Below, piece by piece: positions 5,921 through 6,057 of a stretch of 6,057 bases of DNA. Both the position numbers and the translations under genes were made by a program. How positions within the stretch are numbered: the first letter of the stretch is position 1; each line of letters starts with the position of its first letter. The notes beneath the pieces were generated by a model, which worked only from the letters and a program-made list of their open reading frames with translations, made no database searches and had not been told where the DNA came from. Source of the stretch: an archaeon (lineage in GTDB: Archaea; Thermoproteota; Nitrososphaeria; Nitrososphaerales; Gagatemarchaeaceae); the NCBI GenBank assembly GCA_021822995.1, contig JAKAPN010000071.1, forward strand, positions 1 to 6,057, written 5' to 3'.

Positions 5921-6057
5921 TCACTCTCCCAGCGCGCCGATGTGCTTCACCCAGTCCTTCTGCACCTTCTTCACCACTTCTCTGTCCGCCGTATAGAAGG
6001 TCGATTTCGTGGCCATAGCAAGCGCGACGTAGGTCGAGTCGTAGAAGGACAGCCCGT
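5921..6057 (-). CDS. PIN-domain protein, VapC-like, C-terminal part (cut by right edge)
   Basis: The minus strand from the right edge reads 44 residues to a TGA at 5923-5921. The segment GLSFYDSTYVALA (1-13 of the visible part) matches the third conserved block of PIN domains, in which the Asp (6) belongs to the metal-binding acidic cluster. TFYTADREV (19-27) matches the next block, with its Asp at 24. The chain then ends with a short helix, as is usual for proteins of about 130 residues. VapC-type PIN proteins are Mg-dependent RNases acting as toxins beside an antitoxin gene; any antitoxin would lie beyond the window. It is on the same strand as the rml operon but almost 500 bases upstream, so a separate transcription unit is likely. 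Toxin function is inferred from the family; a solitary PIN nuclease is the alternative. Confidence 0.8.
   Translation of the reverse strand, partial: GLSFYDSTYVALAMATKSTFYTADREVVKKVQKDWVKHIGALGE

Noticed and set aside
1..6057. CRISPR array, long direct repeats, rRNA or tRNA genes, and intact insertion sequences.
   Set aside because: None seen when reading both strands; only short repeats of 7-8 bases were found.

Overview
The window is most likely from an archaeon with moderately high GC, though the lineage cannot be named from 6 kb. The reasons are: a long-form glucose-1-phosphate thymidylyltransferase (RmlA with a C-terminal beta-helix) carrying the TGNKHLLPIANKP-type motif common in archaea; GGTGA/GGAGG-type ribosome binding sites with frequent GTG and TTG starts; a TATA-box-like TATAAA in front of a probably leaderless gene; and a VapC-type PIN domain gene. 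A bacterial origin is not excluded.

Layout. Positions 1-149 (minus) hold the first 49 residues of a family 2 glycosyltransferase (GT2) that runs off the left edge; it starts with TTG and is easily missed. A spacer of about 200 bases separates it from a divergent, complete second GT2 gene (plus, 357-1250; a TTG at 339 is the alternative start). Positions 1251-1856 lie between convergent genes. I see no convincing gene there, but there are three perfect inverted repeats of 7-8 bp, one of which is followed by a T5/pyrimidine tract and looks like a terminator for plus-strand transcription. Positions 1857-5436 (minus) are a compact four-gene operon read in the order rmlB, rmlD, rmlC, rmlA. Positions 5437-5920 are a spacer of about 480 bases with short dyad symmetries and possibly remains of a decayed gene. 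Positions 5921-6057 (minus) are the C-terminal 44 residues of a PIN-domain protein, cut by the right edge.

The four rml genes supply every step from glucose-1-phosphate to dTDP-L-rhamnose: RmlA activates glucose, RmlB makes the 4-keto-6-deoxy sugar, RmlC epimerises C3 and C5, and RmlD reduces the 4-keto group. The two flanking GT2 genes are good candidates for enzymes using this or a related sugar nucleotide in a surface glycan, for example S-layer protein glycans or an exopolysaccharide. The left one has the YNPP and VVDNGS features often seen in rhamnosyltransferases. The rml genes are textbook in motifs and linkage. The less ordinary items are the unlisted partial GT2, the altered base-binding motif of the complete GT2, the structured convergent spacer, and the unexplained 5437-5920 region.
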